Positions 57,514-64,000 of a stretch of DNA of 64,000 nt are shown here, in pieces. Below the pieces are notes generated by a model. It saw only the letters and a list, made by a program, of their open reading frames with translations. It did no database searches and was not told the DNA's origin. The stretch's first letter is position 1, and the number at the start of each line of letters is the position of its first letter. The stretch lies in assembly GCF_013285385.1 (NCBI RefSeq), contig NZ_CP054213.1, positions 24,620 to 88,619 on the forward strand. The letters are read 5' to 3'. The DNA is from Paramixta manurensis. Its GTDB lineage: Bacteria > Pseudomonadota > Gammaproteobacteria > Enterobacterales > Enterobacteriaceae. The position numbers and the translations under genes are program-made.

Positions 57514-57672
57514 ACAACGGCAGCAGAGTCGCCGCCGTTGTGTACTGTTTCAGTCTGCCTGTACGGCAGTCAATGACCAGAGCATGAGTGCTTAATATTT
57601 TTCTAAGCTGCCTGTCCGGCAGTGTACGAGTGGTTCTTAGACCGGAGTTTCTTAGCTGCCTGTACGGCAGAG
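57514..57672 (-). ncRNA. Putative RNA with three type I-F CRISPR-repeat mimics
   Basis: On the minus strand the core CTGCCGTACAGGCAG occurs at 57656-57670 and 57555-57569, and CTGCCGGACAGGCAG at 57608-57622. Core plus 3' handle reads CTGCC-loop-GGCAG then CTAAGAAA, CTTAGAAA and ACTGAAAC; the type I-F repeat I remember ends CTTAGAAA. Counted as 28-base units, the gaps are 20 and 25 bases, not the usual 32. No cas gene is present. A consensus promoter would start transcription at the first unit. A strong 11-bp stem (ACAACGGCGGC with GCTGCCGTTGT) follows the third unit and may bound the RNA, though it has no T-run. Confidence 0.75.
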
Positions 57673-57677
57673 TGGCC

Positions 57678-57706
57678 ACTATAAAATCCCGCCGGTCGCG
57701 TGTCAA
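57678..57706 (-). promoter_or_regulatory. Near-consensus sigma70 promoter of the repeat-mimic RNA
   Basis: On the minus strand, -35 TTGACA (57701-57706), a 17-base spacer and -10 TATAGT (57678-57683): 11 of 12 consensus bases with ideal spacing. The expected start is at 57670-57673, the first base or so of the first repeat-like unit. It is the strongest-looking promoter I found in the window. Confidence 0.88.
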
Positions 57707-57828
57707 TTTCCCCCGCTCAGCCTGCGGCACGCCTCACCGTTACCGCGGTGATTGTCATCCGGCTGGCATAACGAGCCCCCGGATACGGAGTCGCCAGGTC
57801 ATTATTGCCTGAAAAGAGAAAAGGTAAC

Positions 57829-57905
57829 GCTCGCCGCAGCGCCTGGCTGAGGCGTACCGCAGCGCAGCGAGGAACGAACATCCAGGCCGAGGAAGCGTCA
57901 TTTCA
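57829..57905. repeat. Structured dispersed element, copy 3
   Basis: The inner stem is GCCTGG (57841) with CCAGGC (57884). The interior GAGGCGTACCGCAGCGCAGCG, followed by AGGAACGAACA, equals copies 1 and 2. The outer flanks AACGCTCGCCGCAG and GAGGAAGCGTCATTTC recur at 63.67 kb around a different hairpin. The flanks resemble a segment near the pMB1 origin that I associate with primosome assembly. Confidence 0.65.
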
Positions 57906-58044
57906 CCGCTGCCGGCAAAGTCCGCTTACACCCTCCCCTCACAGAAATTATTTTAAAAAAAATTATTAGCTGGCTCAGCAGGATAAGTTTTACCGGTCAC
58001 TGACCAGTCCTTCCTCCCCTTGTCATGCCGGTTTTACTCAATAA

Positions 58045-58064
58045 TACTGTATATCGATACAGTA
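58045..58064 (+). promoter_or_regulatory. LexA box of umuDC
   Basis: TACTGTATATCGATACAGTA: CTG-N10-CAG with a perfectly symmetric outer part, close to the best LexA sites. It lies 70 bases before the chosen umuD start and fixes the start downstream of it. The pair should be induced by DNA damage. Confidence 0.95.
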
Positions 58065-58135
58065 TTAAGCGAGAGCGTATTAGCATGGCAGAGTCACAGA
58101 AATTAACGCCGGTGTCAGGCAGGGAGAACGGCACA

Positions 58136-58582
58136 ATGAAACAGCCTGTTTCCACTTCCCGGATGATTATGCTCAGCCCCGCTGAACGCCCTTCAGCCCT
58201 GCGTATTCCGCTTTTCGCAGACCGCTGCGCGGCCGGCTTCCCTTCACCGGCTCAGGATTACGTCGAGGCCGAACTGGACCTGAACGAACTGTGCATTACC
58301 CGGCGCGCGGCCACTTTTTTTGTCCGGGCCAGCGGCAGCAGCATGGAAGAGCTGGGTCTGTACGATGGCGATGTCATGATCGTCGATCGCGCAGAACAGG
58401 CCGCCCAGGGTGACATCGTGATCGCTGAGGTCAGCGGGGAGTTCACCGTGAAACGCCTTCAGCTGCATCCGCAGGTTGCGCTGCTGCCGATGAACCCGGC
58501 GTATCCCGTCATTTATCCGGAGGAACTGCAGCTGCTTGGCGTGGTCACCTGGTTTTTTCACAGCACCCGGGCGCGGAGGTAG
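58136..58582 (+). CDS. umuD: UmuD-like subunit of a plasmid DNA polymerase V
   Basis: From the ATG at 58136 (MKQPVSTSRMIML), 148 residues, near MucA/ImpA length. The self-cleavage site is CAAGFPSP (A33-G34). Catalytic Ser69 is in SGSSM and Lys106 in FTVKRLQL. Cleavage on the RecA filament activates the polymerase for lesion bypass. GGGAG lies 9 bases before the ATG; an ATG at 58085 is possible. umuC starts 3 bases after the stop. Confidence 0.93.
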   Translation: MKQPVSTSRMIMLSPAERPSALRIPLFADRCAAGFPSPAQDYVEAELDLNELCITRRAATFFVRASGSSMEELGLYDGDVMIVDRAEQAAQGDIVIAEVSGEFTVKRLQLHPQVALLPMNPAYPVIYPEELQLLGVVTWFFHSTRARR

Positions 58583-58584
58583 TC

Positions 58585-59865
58585 ATGCCGATGTTTGGTC
58601 TGGCCGATGTCAACACCTTTTATGCGTCCTGTGAGGCTCTTTTCAGGCCCGATCTGCGCGGGAAGCCTGTCGTGGTCCTCTCAAACAATGACGGCTGCGT
58701 GATCGCCCGCAGCCAGGCCGCAAAGGCCCTGGGCATAAAAATGGGGGTGCCCTGGTTTCAGATAAAAACACAGGATTTTCCGGCAAAGGTGCATGTCTTC
58801 AGTTCCAACTATGCGCTGTACCATTCGTTATCACAGAGAGTGATGTCGGCGCTTGAAGAAATGACGCCGAAGGTTGAGCAATACTCCATTGACGAGATGT
58901 TCCTGAACCTGACCGGCATTGATGGCTGCGAGGATTTTGAGCATTTTGGCCGGCGCCTGCGCGCCCACGTGCTGGCCACCACGGGCCTGACCATCGGCGT
59001 AGGCAGTGGCCCCAGCAAAACGCTGGCGAAATCAGCACAATGGGCCTCAAAAGAATGGCCCCAGTTTAAAGGCGTGCTGGCGCTGACATCTGACAATCCG
59101 AAGCGGACAGAGGCGCTGTTGATGCGACAGCCGGTAGAGGAAATATGGGGCGTCGGGCGCCGTATCGGAAAAAAACTCAACCTGCTCGGGATCACGAACG
59201 CACTGGAGCTGGCGCGCACGCATCCGGCATTCATCCGGAAGAATTTTTCGGTGGTGCTTGAACGAACGGTCCGCGAGCTTAACGGTGAGTCGTGCATTCC
59301 TCTGGAGGAGATGCCGCCGACAAAACAACAGATAGTCTGCAGCCGCAGTTTCGGCTCCCGCATCACAACGAAACTGGCCATGCAGCAGGCACTCTGCCAG
59401 TACGCCACGCGCGCAGCTGAGAAGCTGCGTGGCGAACGCCAGTACTGCAGGCACATCAGCGTGTTTGTCCGGACCTCGCCGCATACGGCCGGCGAGACCT
59501 TTTACAGCAACACGGCAGGGGAAAAACTCACTCTCCCCACTCAGGATACCCGGGACATTATCGGCGTGGCCATGCGCGCGCTTGACCGCATCTGGCTGGA
59601 TGGCCACCGGTATATGAAAGCGGGCATCATGCTCGGTGACTTTACGCCGTACGGCGTCAGTCAGCTGAACCTGTTCGATGAAGATCGTCCCCGGAAAAAC
59701 AGCGCTAAGCTGATGAAAGTTCTGGACGGGATAAACCAGTCGGGGCTGGGTTCGGTCTGGTTTGCGGGTCAGGGAATTGATACGGAGTGGAAAATGAAGC
59801 GGGACATGCTGTCACCGGCATGGACAACACGCTGGAGCGATATACCGGTTGCCCGTGTAATATGA
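58585..59865 (+). CDS. umuC: UmuC-like error-prone DNA polymerase (Y family)
   Basis: 426 residues (E. coli UmuC 422). MFGLADVNTFYASCEALFRP and YSIDEMFLNL hold the catalytic acidic residues. Finger, thumb (GVGSGPSKTLAKSAQWASK, EEIWGVGRRIGKKL) and little-finger domains follow, with QLNLFDE as a beta-clamp-binding motif near 355. Together with UmuD it copies past damaged bases. It is SOS-controlled through the shared LexA box. Confidence 0.95.
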   Translation: MPMFGLADVNTFYASCEALFRPDLRGKPVVVLSNNDGCVIARSQAAKALGIKMGVPWFQIKTQDFPAKVHVFSSNYALYHSLSQRVMSALEEMTPKVEQYSIDEMFLNLTGIDGCEDFEHFGRRLRAHVLATTGLTIGVGSGPSKTLAKSAQWASKEWPQFKGVLALTSDNPKRTEALLMRQPVEEIWGVGRRIGKKLNLLGITNALELARTHPAFIRKNFSVVLERTVRELNGESCIPLEEMPPTKQQIVCSRSFGSRITTKLAMQQALCQYATRAAEKLRGERQYCRHISVFVRTSPHTAGETFYSNTAGEKLTLPTQDTRDIIGVAMRALDRIWLDGHRYMKAGIMLGDFTPYGVSQLNLFDEDRPRKNSAKLMKVLDGINQSGLGSVWFAGQGIDTEWKMKRDMLSPAWTTRWSDIPVARVI

Positions 59866-59897
59866 TCCAGCGCGCTTAGCGGATGACCTGACGAACG

Positions 59898-60626
59898 TCA
59901 TTCAGATTTCATGTCACCCGGGCTGAACCGGTGAGAGCCGGTTTTCATATGTAACTCATCGATAACCACAATCCTGTCGCCTGCAGGAGAGACAACATTG
60001 AGGCTTAGGTCAGTCGCACCGCGTAAATCTTCCACGTTCTGTACTACAGAGGCCACAGTCATCACTGACGGGCAGTAAAAGAACGGGTGATTAATCCCGT
60101 CCACTACAGGTACGGCCGGAAAGAAAATGGATGCCGTCGGCTCGCCGATAATATCCCGGATACGCGCCAGTTTTTCATCCGTCAGCGAGGCCGCAAATGC
60201 CTGTTGCCTTTCCCCGCTCAGCTCCTTCACGCTGATCGTGACTTCCACCTTGTTGGCCGGTTTGGCCGGACGTAATTTAGACAGGTCCCGCAGGTCTTCC
60301 TGCAGCGTTTTGTCCATCAACTCAACAGACATGAGTTTACCTGCTTCAATCCCGAGCCGGTATTCTACCCAGTAAATCAGCTTTCCATCGCACTCTTTGA
60401 CTGACGTGTAAATATCTACTGTGCCCGTATACGGCACAGGTACGGCAGCCTCCGAACCGGCCCCGGCTTTACTCAAATTCTGATAGAGCTGCCCGTTAAA
60501 GATACAGTATTCTTCCATACCGTATTCCATATCCAGGTCTTTGGTCTGGAAATACCGGCCATTGTGGCTGCGGTCAAATCCCGGGTGCGTGATGTTAATT
60601 GGCAGAATATTGCTGAAGCTGCTCAT
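59898..60626 (-). CDS. Unknown protein (242 residues)
   Basis: MSSFSNILPINITHPGFDRSHNGRYFQTKDLDMEYGMEEYCIFNGQLYQNL, then KECDGKLIYWVEYRLGIEAGKLMSVEL. No signal peptide or membrane segment. A soluble beta-rich protein; family not recognised. It converges on umuC. Its N-terminal part reads like proteins accompanying plasmid or phage accessory genes, but I cannot name one. Confidence 0.55.
   Translation of the reverse strand: MSSFSNILPINITHPGFDRSHNGRYFQTKDLDMEYGMEEYCIFNGQLYQNLSKAGAGSEAAVPVPYTGTVDIYTSVKECDGKLIYWVEYRLGIEAGKLMSVELMDKTLQEDLRDLSKLRPAKPANKVEVTISVKELSGERQQAFAASLTDEKLARIRDIIGEPTASIFFPAVPVVDGINHPFFYCPSVMTVASVVQNVEDLRGATDLSLNVVSPAGDRIVVIDELHMKTGSHRFSPGDMKSE
59926..59945 (+). terminator. 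Possible terminator after umuC
   Basis: AACCGG, a 6-base loop, CCGGTT, then TTC on the plus strand, 60 bases past the umuC stop and inside the end of the convergent gene. Short T-run, so only a weak candidate. Confidence 0.35.
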
Positions 60627-60704
60627 GGTGTCTACCTTGATTATAAAGTCTCAGACTGTCGTGACGTGATGCGTTCAAGTTCATTAGAAATTTAAAATTT
60701 AGCC

Positions 60705-60947
60705 TCAGCGCTGTTGCTTATCTTTTTTCCAAGTTTCCTGTGCAAGGAAACCAGACCGGGTAACAAAACATGCCCAGATAAACTGAAGCAGGATTTTCAC
60801 TGGTTCACTGTCGGTTAACCCCAACAGCAGAGGAACAATGAAGATCATGCTGAAAAGGAAGCCCCACTCAGCCGTGCTTTTTCTGTCTTTACCTGATAAC
60901 TTTTTTAGCCCCAAGAAACCTGATACATATAAAGTCAATTTATTCAT
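60705..60947 (-). CDS. Small two-helix membrane protein
   Basis: About 80 residues: MNKLTLYVSGFLGLKKLSGKDRKSTAEWGFLFSMIFIVPLLLG, then ILLQFIWACFVTRSGFL and a basic tail. Two hydrophobic segments near 28-45 and 53-70. The second of two tandem ATGs (60947) is better spaced from AAGGG. Family not recognised. Bases 60948-61176 between it and parS hold no gene. Confidence 0.5.
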   Translation of the reverse strand: MNKLTLYVSGFLGLKKLSGKDRKSTAEWGFLFSMIFIVPLLLGLTDSEPVKILLQFIWACFVTRSGFLAQETWKKDKQQR

Positions 60948-61176
60948 CATCAACCCTTCTTGTGTGTACACATGCCTCCCATAGGGGCCTTAACACTGAA
61001 TTAGTAGATAGAGAACGGCAGGAGAAGAACGAATTTATCCGGTCTTCAGCGCTGCCGTGTGGCATCGAAACAACGTGCCGGTCTCAGTCGTTGTTTTTCT
61101 TTTATCCCCTGGAAGGAACGTTTTCACCCAATCAGTCCAACTGTAACCTTACCGGAATATAGTCACTAGGCATTAC

Positions 61177-61384
61177 TGGCGATTTCACGATGAAATTCAT
61201 CATAAAAAACATTTAAATTCAATCATATAAGTCAAAAAACTGACTGGCGAAAATTTTGTTTTTTTACTATATATCACTGAAAGTATCCCTATAATTTAAA
61301 GGATCGAACTTGGCGATTTCATCGTGAAATTCCACATACAGTAACTTTAAAATCAGACAGTTAGCTTTGAAATTTTAATGGCGA
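61177..61384. other. parS: parS centromere of P1 type
   Basis: Four TGGCGA B-boxes occur at 61177, 61247, 61311 and 61379 (spacings 70, 64, 68). Two of them abut A-box pairs: ATTTCAC then TGAAAT at 61182-61196, and ATTTCA then GTGAAAT at 61316-61330. P1 parS has the same hexamer TCGCCA and heptamer ATTTCAC. It lies directly downstream of parB, as in P1. The number and spread of boxes exceed the P1 site as I remember it. Confidence 0.8.
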
Positions 61385-61411
61385 ACCAGAGCCGAACACA
61401 TTTCTATAAAA

Positions 61412-62368
61412 TCAGTTCAAGTGCTTTTTCAATACACCTGCTATTGCTGTATCCAGCTCTGACTGGAGTTCGCGAGACAGGCGATTAAACTCATACGTGA
61501 ACATCCGCCCCTTTTCACGCTTCCTGGCAAATTGATCTTTATTCTGAAACGACCACAGCGATGAAACGAGAGCTCTGTCTTTAGATTCTTGCGTAAGCAG
61601 TCTTAATTCACGGCTGATAATTTGCATAAACCGATGTTTAATTTCATCGTCAGCCAGTGAAGAGTCTGCCTGTACAGTTTGTAGCTCGGGTTGAATATTT
61701 TTAAGAAGATCATCAAGGCTCTGGTTTTTGTTTGTTAAAGTTTCCTCGATGCCATTTAAGGTTTTGTAATCAGAGAATGATAGTTCTGCCTGGATCGGGA
61801 AGACCGACACAAGTTCATTTGATACGCTAGCAGCCTGAAGTGCTCTCGTAACCTTAGCTTGTGATAACCCCTCTAACTGGGCAATCTCTTTCTGGTTATA
61901 ACCTGCGGCTTTTAAAGACTGTAATCTCAGCCCTATTTCTCGTAAGTTGTGTTCAAGTGCTGTCTGGATATCACGCGCCAGTTGCCGGGCTTCTTCTGTA
62001 GTCAAGGCGCTTTTAGTTACGAGAACTTTTAATGGGGCATTAACCAGAATGGCGGACGCACGCCGTCTTGAGCCATCTATGATCTCAATTTTATTTTCAG
62101 GTCGTTCAATGCCAATACAGGGAAAAAACTGCTGAAATTTAATAGTCTTAGTTATGTTCTTTAACGATTCAGGTGTCAGGGCCAGCTGATCACGGCCATT
62201 TGTTTCCTGTACGACGAATGTTTTTTCTTCAACTTCTTCGGCCGGAATAATAACTTGCTTAAAATAGACCTTTCTCCCGGAAGATAATAAGAAAAGCTGA
62301 GCCTCACTTTCATCACCTTCAGTTCTATTTTTGGGTGCTTCAAACGTTCTGCCTATTGTTTTCCTCAT
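61412..62368 (-). CDS. parB: ParB centromere-binding protein (P1 type)
   Basis: From the ATG at 62368 (MRKTIGRTFEAPKN), 318 residues (P1 ParB 333). Close matches to P1 ParB: GRDQLALTPESLKN, IDGSRRRASAILVNAPLKVLVT, LEHNLREIGLRL, the helix-turn-helix EIAQLEGLSQAKVTRALQAASVS, and FARKREKGRMFTYEFNRLSRELQ. It binds parS and works with ParA for plasmid segregation. GAGG lies 6 bases before the ATG; the start is 9 bases past the parA stop codon's first base. Confidence 0.95.
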   Translation of the reverse strand: MRKTIGRTFEAPKNRTEGDESEAQLFLLSSGRKVYFKQVIIPAEEVEEKTFVVQETNGRDQLALTPESLKNITKTIKFQQFFPCIGIERPENKIEIIDGSRRRASAILVNAPLKVLVTKSALTTEEARQLARDIQTALEHNLREIGLRLQSLKAAGYNQKEIAQLEGLSQAKVTRALQAASVSNELVSVFPIQAELSFSDYKTLNGIEETLTNKNQSLDDLLKNIQPELQTVQADSSLADDEIKHRFMQIISRELRLLTQESKDRALVSSLWSFQNKDQFARKREKGRMFTYEFNRLSRELQSELDTAIAGVLKKHLN

Positions 62369-62376
62369 TTCATACC

Positions 62377-63576
62377 TCAATTCGCACGAATAAATTCAAT
62401 TCTATCAAAAACAGCTTTAGCAAAATCCTCTGCTGCCGTTTTGGCATTTTTTAATGCCTCGCTGCTTCCGACATAGGTTGAAGGGTCAGCAGATATGACC
62501 GTATCAAATGATTCTCCGCTCCGCTCAAAACCATCAGCGCGAGGTAAAACCGCATCAAGCATGTCACCTCCGAAAATTTCTTTCGCAAGACTGTGGGTTA
62601 TTTTGTGATCAGCTTTATTGGCCAGTTTGGTCATAAAACCAATGTTGCCAAGCAGTGACAGCTTTTGATTTCCGGAAGATTCAATCAATTCGATGAGTTC
62701 AGGAAGCCGGGTTAGATATTTGAGCGTCGAATGAAACTCTACTTGTGCGGGAGGAACTGGAGTCATCAAAAGGTCTGCAGCAGCGATAGCATTTTTAAGA
62801 AATGCATCAAGATGTGGTCCGCTGTCCACAAGAATGAAGTCGTAATCGTGTTTCAGTTTTTCAATGACGTTTTCTTTTAAAATAAAATTAACGTTTTGGC
62901 CGGGCAGGTACTCTTCGCATAATGCATCCCAATTTGATGCAATAAATGCATCATCTATTGATGCTGGCATTACATCAACCCCGGGAACGACTGAGGGAAC
63001 AATGAAATCAGTCAACAGCTCTTCTCTGCTGACGTTTTGTAGAAGTGCCTGTGCTGAGGTTTCTTCTACGATGCCAATGGCCTTCTGATAGTTGAGAAAC
63101 ATCGTGGCTGATGCCTGTGGGTCAAAATCAATCACCAGTATTCTCAGATCCTCAAACAGTAAATGAGGATGTGCCCTGAGAGCATGAGCAAGTGAGACAG
63201 TTGAAACCGTTTTTGAAGCTCCACCTTTGAGATTGCCGATATAAACAGTAAACGCAGACGCGTATCTGTCTCTGTATTTCGGTACTCCACGATGTGCGTA
63301 AATATCAACGATGTTTTGGATTGACATCGCGTACTTTAATGTTGAACCAGCAGGGCGCTTGTCGAAAATGTAACCGCCCGCTTCCATTTCTGAGACAGCA
63401 TAATCAACATTTGCACGCGTCAGTTTAGGAAGTTTGGAGAGCGCTGCTTTAGCATATACCTGGTAAAAATCATTTTTTTGTAATTCATCTTTTTGTGTCT
63501 GAATCTGATCGGTCAGTGAAGCAAGCATTTTCTCTGAACGCTGTGCTACTTTATTGAGCTGCGTGGTATTAGTCAT
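62377..63576 (-). CDS. parA: ParA partition ATPase (P1 type)
   Basis: From the ATG at 63576, 399 residues (P1 ParA 398). An N-terminal DNA-binding domain (about 1-105; FYQVYAKAALSKLPKLTRANVDYAVSEME) represses its own promoter. The deviant Walker A KGGASKT is at about 117-124, and the region FDPQASATMFLN, then VVPGVDVMPASIDDAFIASNW, is nearly as in P1. It places plasmid copies on the nucleoid with ParB-parS. Confidence 0.96.
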   Translation of the reverse strand: MTNTTQLNKVAQRSEKMLASLTDQIQTQKDELQKNDFYQVYAKAALSKLPKLTRANVDYAVSEMEAGGYIFDKRPAGSTLKYAMSIQNIVDIYAHRGVPKYRDRYASAFTVYIGNLKGGASKTVSTVSLAHALRAHPHLLFEDLRILVIDFDPQASATMFLNYQKAIGIVEETSAQALLQNVSREELLTDFIVPSVVPGVDVMPASIDDAFIASNWDALCEEYLPGQNVNFILKENVIEKLKHDYDFILVDSGPHLDAFLKNAIAAADLLMTPVPPAQVEFHSTLKYLTRLPELIELIESSGNQKLSLLGNIGFMTKLANKADHKITHSLAKEIFGGDMLDAVLPRADGFERSGESFDTVISADPSTYVGSSEALKNAKTAAEDFAKAVFDRIEFIRAN

Positions 63577-63614
63577 GACAGTTTCCAATTATGTAGAAAT
63601 TCAACTCAAAAACG

Positions 63615-63651
63615 ATAATCCTACATAAAATCGTAAATGTAAACATGTTTA
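63615..63651 (-). promoter_or_regulatory. par promoter with operator palindrome
   Basis: On the minus strand, -35 TTTACA (63638-63643), 17 bases, -10 GATTAT (63615-63620). A perfect palindrome TAAACATGTTTA (63640-63651) overlaps the -35, the right place for autorepression by ParA. Confidence 0.6.
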
Positions 63652-63663
63652 TATATTTTTAAC

Positions 63664-63722
63664 CTGCAACGCTCGCCGCAGTTCGGACAAGCTTTGCTTG
63701 TCTGAACGAGGAAGCGTAATTT
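63664..63722. repeat. Structured dispersed element, variant copy 4
   Basis: The flanks AACGCTCGCCGCAG and CGAGGAAGCGTAATTTC match copy 3, but the inside is replaced by the stem TTCGGACAAGC with GCTTGTCTGAA (one mismatch). It lies between the par operon and the iteron array. Confidence 0.6.
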
Positions 63723-63766
63723 CTTCGATGCCTGGGTATTCGACGGTCACTCGAATGCAAAACTTG

Positions 63767-63999
63767 TGCTGTTTCCCATACAAGCAGTGAAGACCGAAGC
63801 TGATGTGTAGCTATTTCCCATACTCCTGATGCTGAATACTTTAGCTGTTTCCCATGCTGTCGTTTGCCTGACTGCGTTTATTAACAGGCTTTTTTTTTAA
63901 ATCTTTTTTTAAATTTTAATCTTTTTTCTTTTTTTTAAAACGCTCTGAAGTCAGAGCCAGAGCGGCCTCAGAGGGCATTCATATGGGAGATAGCTAAAG
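63767..63999. other. Iteron array and AT-rich stretch of a second replication origin
   Basis: Repeats of TTTAGCTRTYTCCCATA type occur at 63767 (TGCTGTTTCCCATAC), 63808 and 63841, with an inverted copy at 63981-63999. Between them, 63890-63940 is almost pure A/T, followed by the inverted repeat CGCTCTG ... CAGAGCG. This fits an iteron-controlled origin of the RepFIB kind. The rep gene itself is not in the window and is expected to the right. Confidence 0.65.
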
Positions 64000-64000
64000 T

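Noticed and set aside
57547..57675. A functional type I-F CRISPR array
   Set aside because: The units are imperfect, spacing is 20 and 25 bases instead of 32, there is no leader and there are no cas genes in the window.
57335..57730. A 131-codon open frame on the minus strand across the CRISPR-repeat-like units
   Set aside because: It spans the promoter, the hairpins and the operator repeats, has an arginine/leucine-rich unconvincing product, and the strong promoter starts inside it. An RNA product explains the region better.
63888..63945. Possible intrinsic terminator or sequencing artefact in the long A/T block
   Set aside because: No stem precedes it in the right place. Its position between iterons fits a DNA-unwinding element better.

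Overview
The window is a large part of a conjugative plasmid from an Enterobacterales host (enterobacterial or Erwinia/Pantoea-like). The evidence is a complete F-type transfer region, an F-type nick site, F-type leading-region genes (ssb, psiB, psiA, DUF905, DUF1380, DUF1281, DUF3560), a P1-type parABS locus, and replication signals at both edges. No chromosomal housekeeping gene and no insertion sequence was seen. Both edges cut replicons: the left edge enters an IncFII-like copB/repA2 gene, and the right edge holds an iteron array with an AT-rich stretch, so the plasmid probably carries two replicons.

Layout. 1-1800: start of copB, a small secreted protein and a DsbA/ScsC-like thiol protein. 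1.8-33 kb: the transfer operon, all on the minus strand, read traA-L-E-K-B, an RfaH paralogue, two small membrane proteins, V, C, trbI, W, two insert genes, U, trbC, N, F, two small membrane proteins, trbB, trbJ/trbF-position genes, H, G, a traS-position gene, T, D, I. Recognisable traJ, traP, traR, trbE, artA, traX and finO are absent. 32.8-35.5 kb: control region with a consensus CRP box, a divergent duplicated TraY-like protein, traM, and oriT with a nick site like that of F at 35319/35320. 35.5-55 kb: the leading region. The transferred strand is the plus strand, and almost every gene here is on the minus strand, so it can be read from the incoming strand. It encodes SSB, PsiB/PsiA, ArdB-like antirestriction, two methyltransferases, two toxin-antitoxin pairs and many small unknown proteins. 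55-60 kb: a YedK/HMCES protein, unknown genes, a putative RNA locus and an SOS-controlled umuDC pair. 61-63.6 kb: parS, parB, parA.

The most striking object is at 57.5-57.7 kb. Three imperfect copies of the type I-F CRISPR repeat, with no cas genes and gaps too short to be spacers, lie directly downstream of a near-perfect sigma70 promoter. This is what an RNA-based anti-CRISPR (repeat mimic) locus should look like. The second is a set of three near-identical 530-667 bp modules at 37.3, 39.1 and 42.2 kb. Each ends in the same ribosome binding site and first 18 codons, fused in frame to a different downstream protein. Related GC-rich, hairpin-rich islands precede ssb, the DUF3560 gene, ardB, the DNA methylase and the DUF1281 gene. 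Together they look like a family of single-strand promoters/initiators that switch on leading genes as the strand enters a recipient. A third family is a stem-loop with compensating base changes, present at 0.8, 22.9 and 57.8 kb, with a variant at 63.7 kb.

All functions come from reading the sequence and from remembered family members. No search or alignment program was run.
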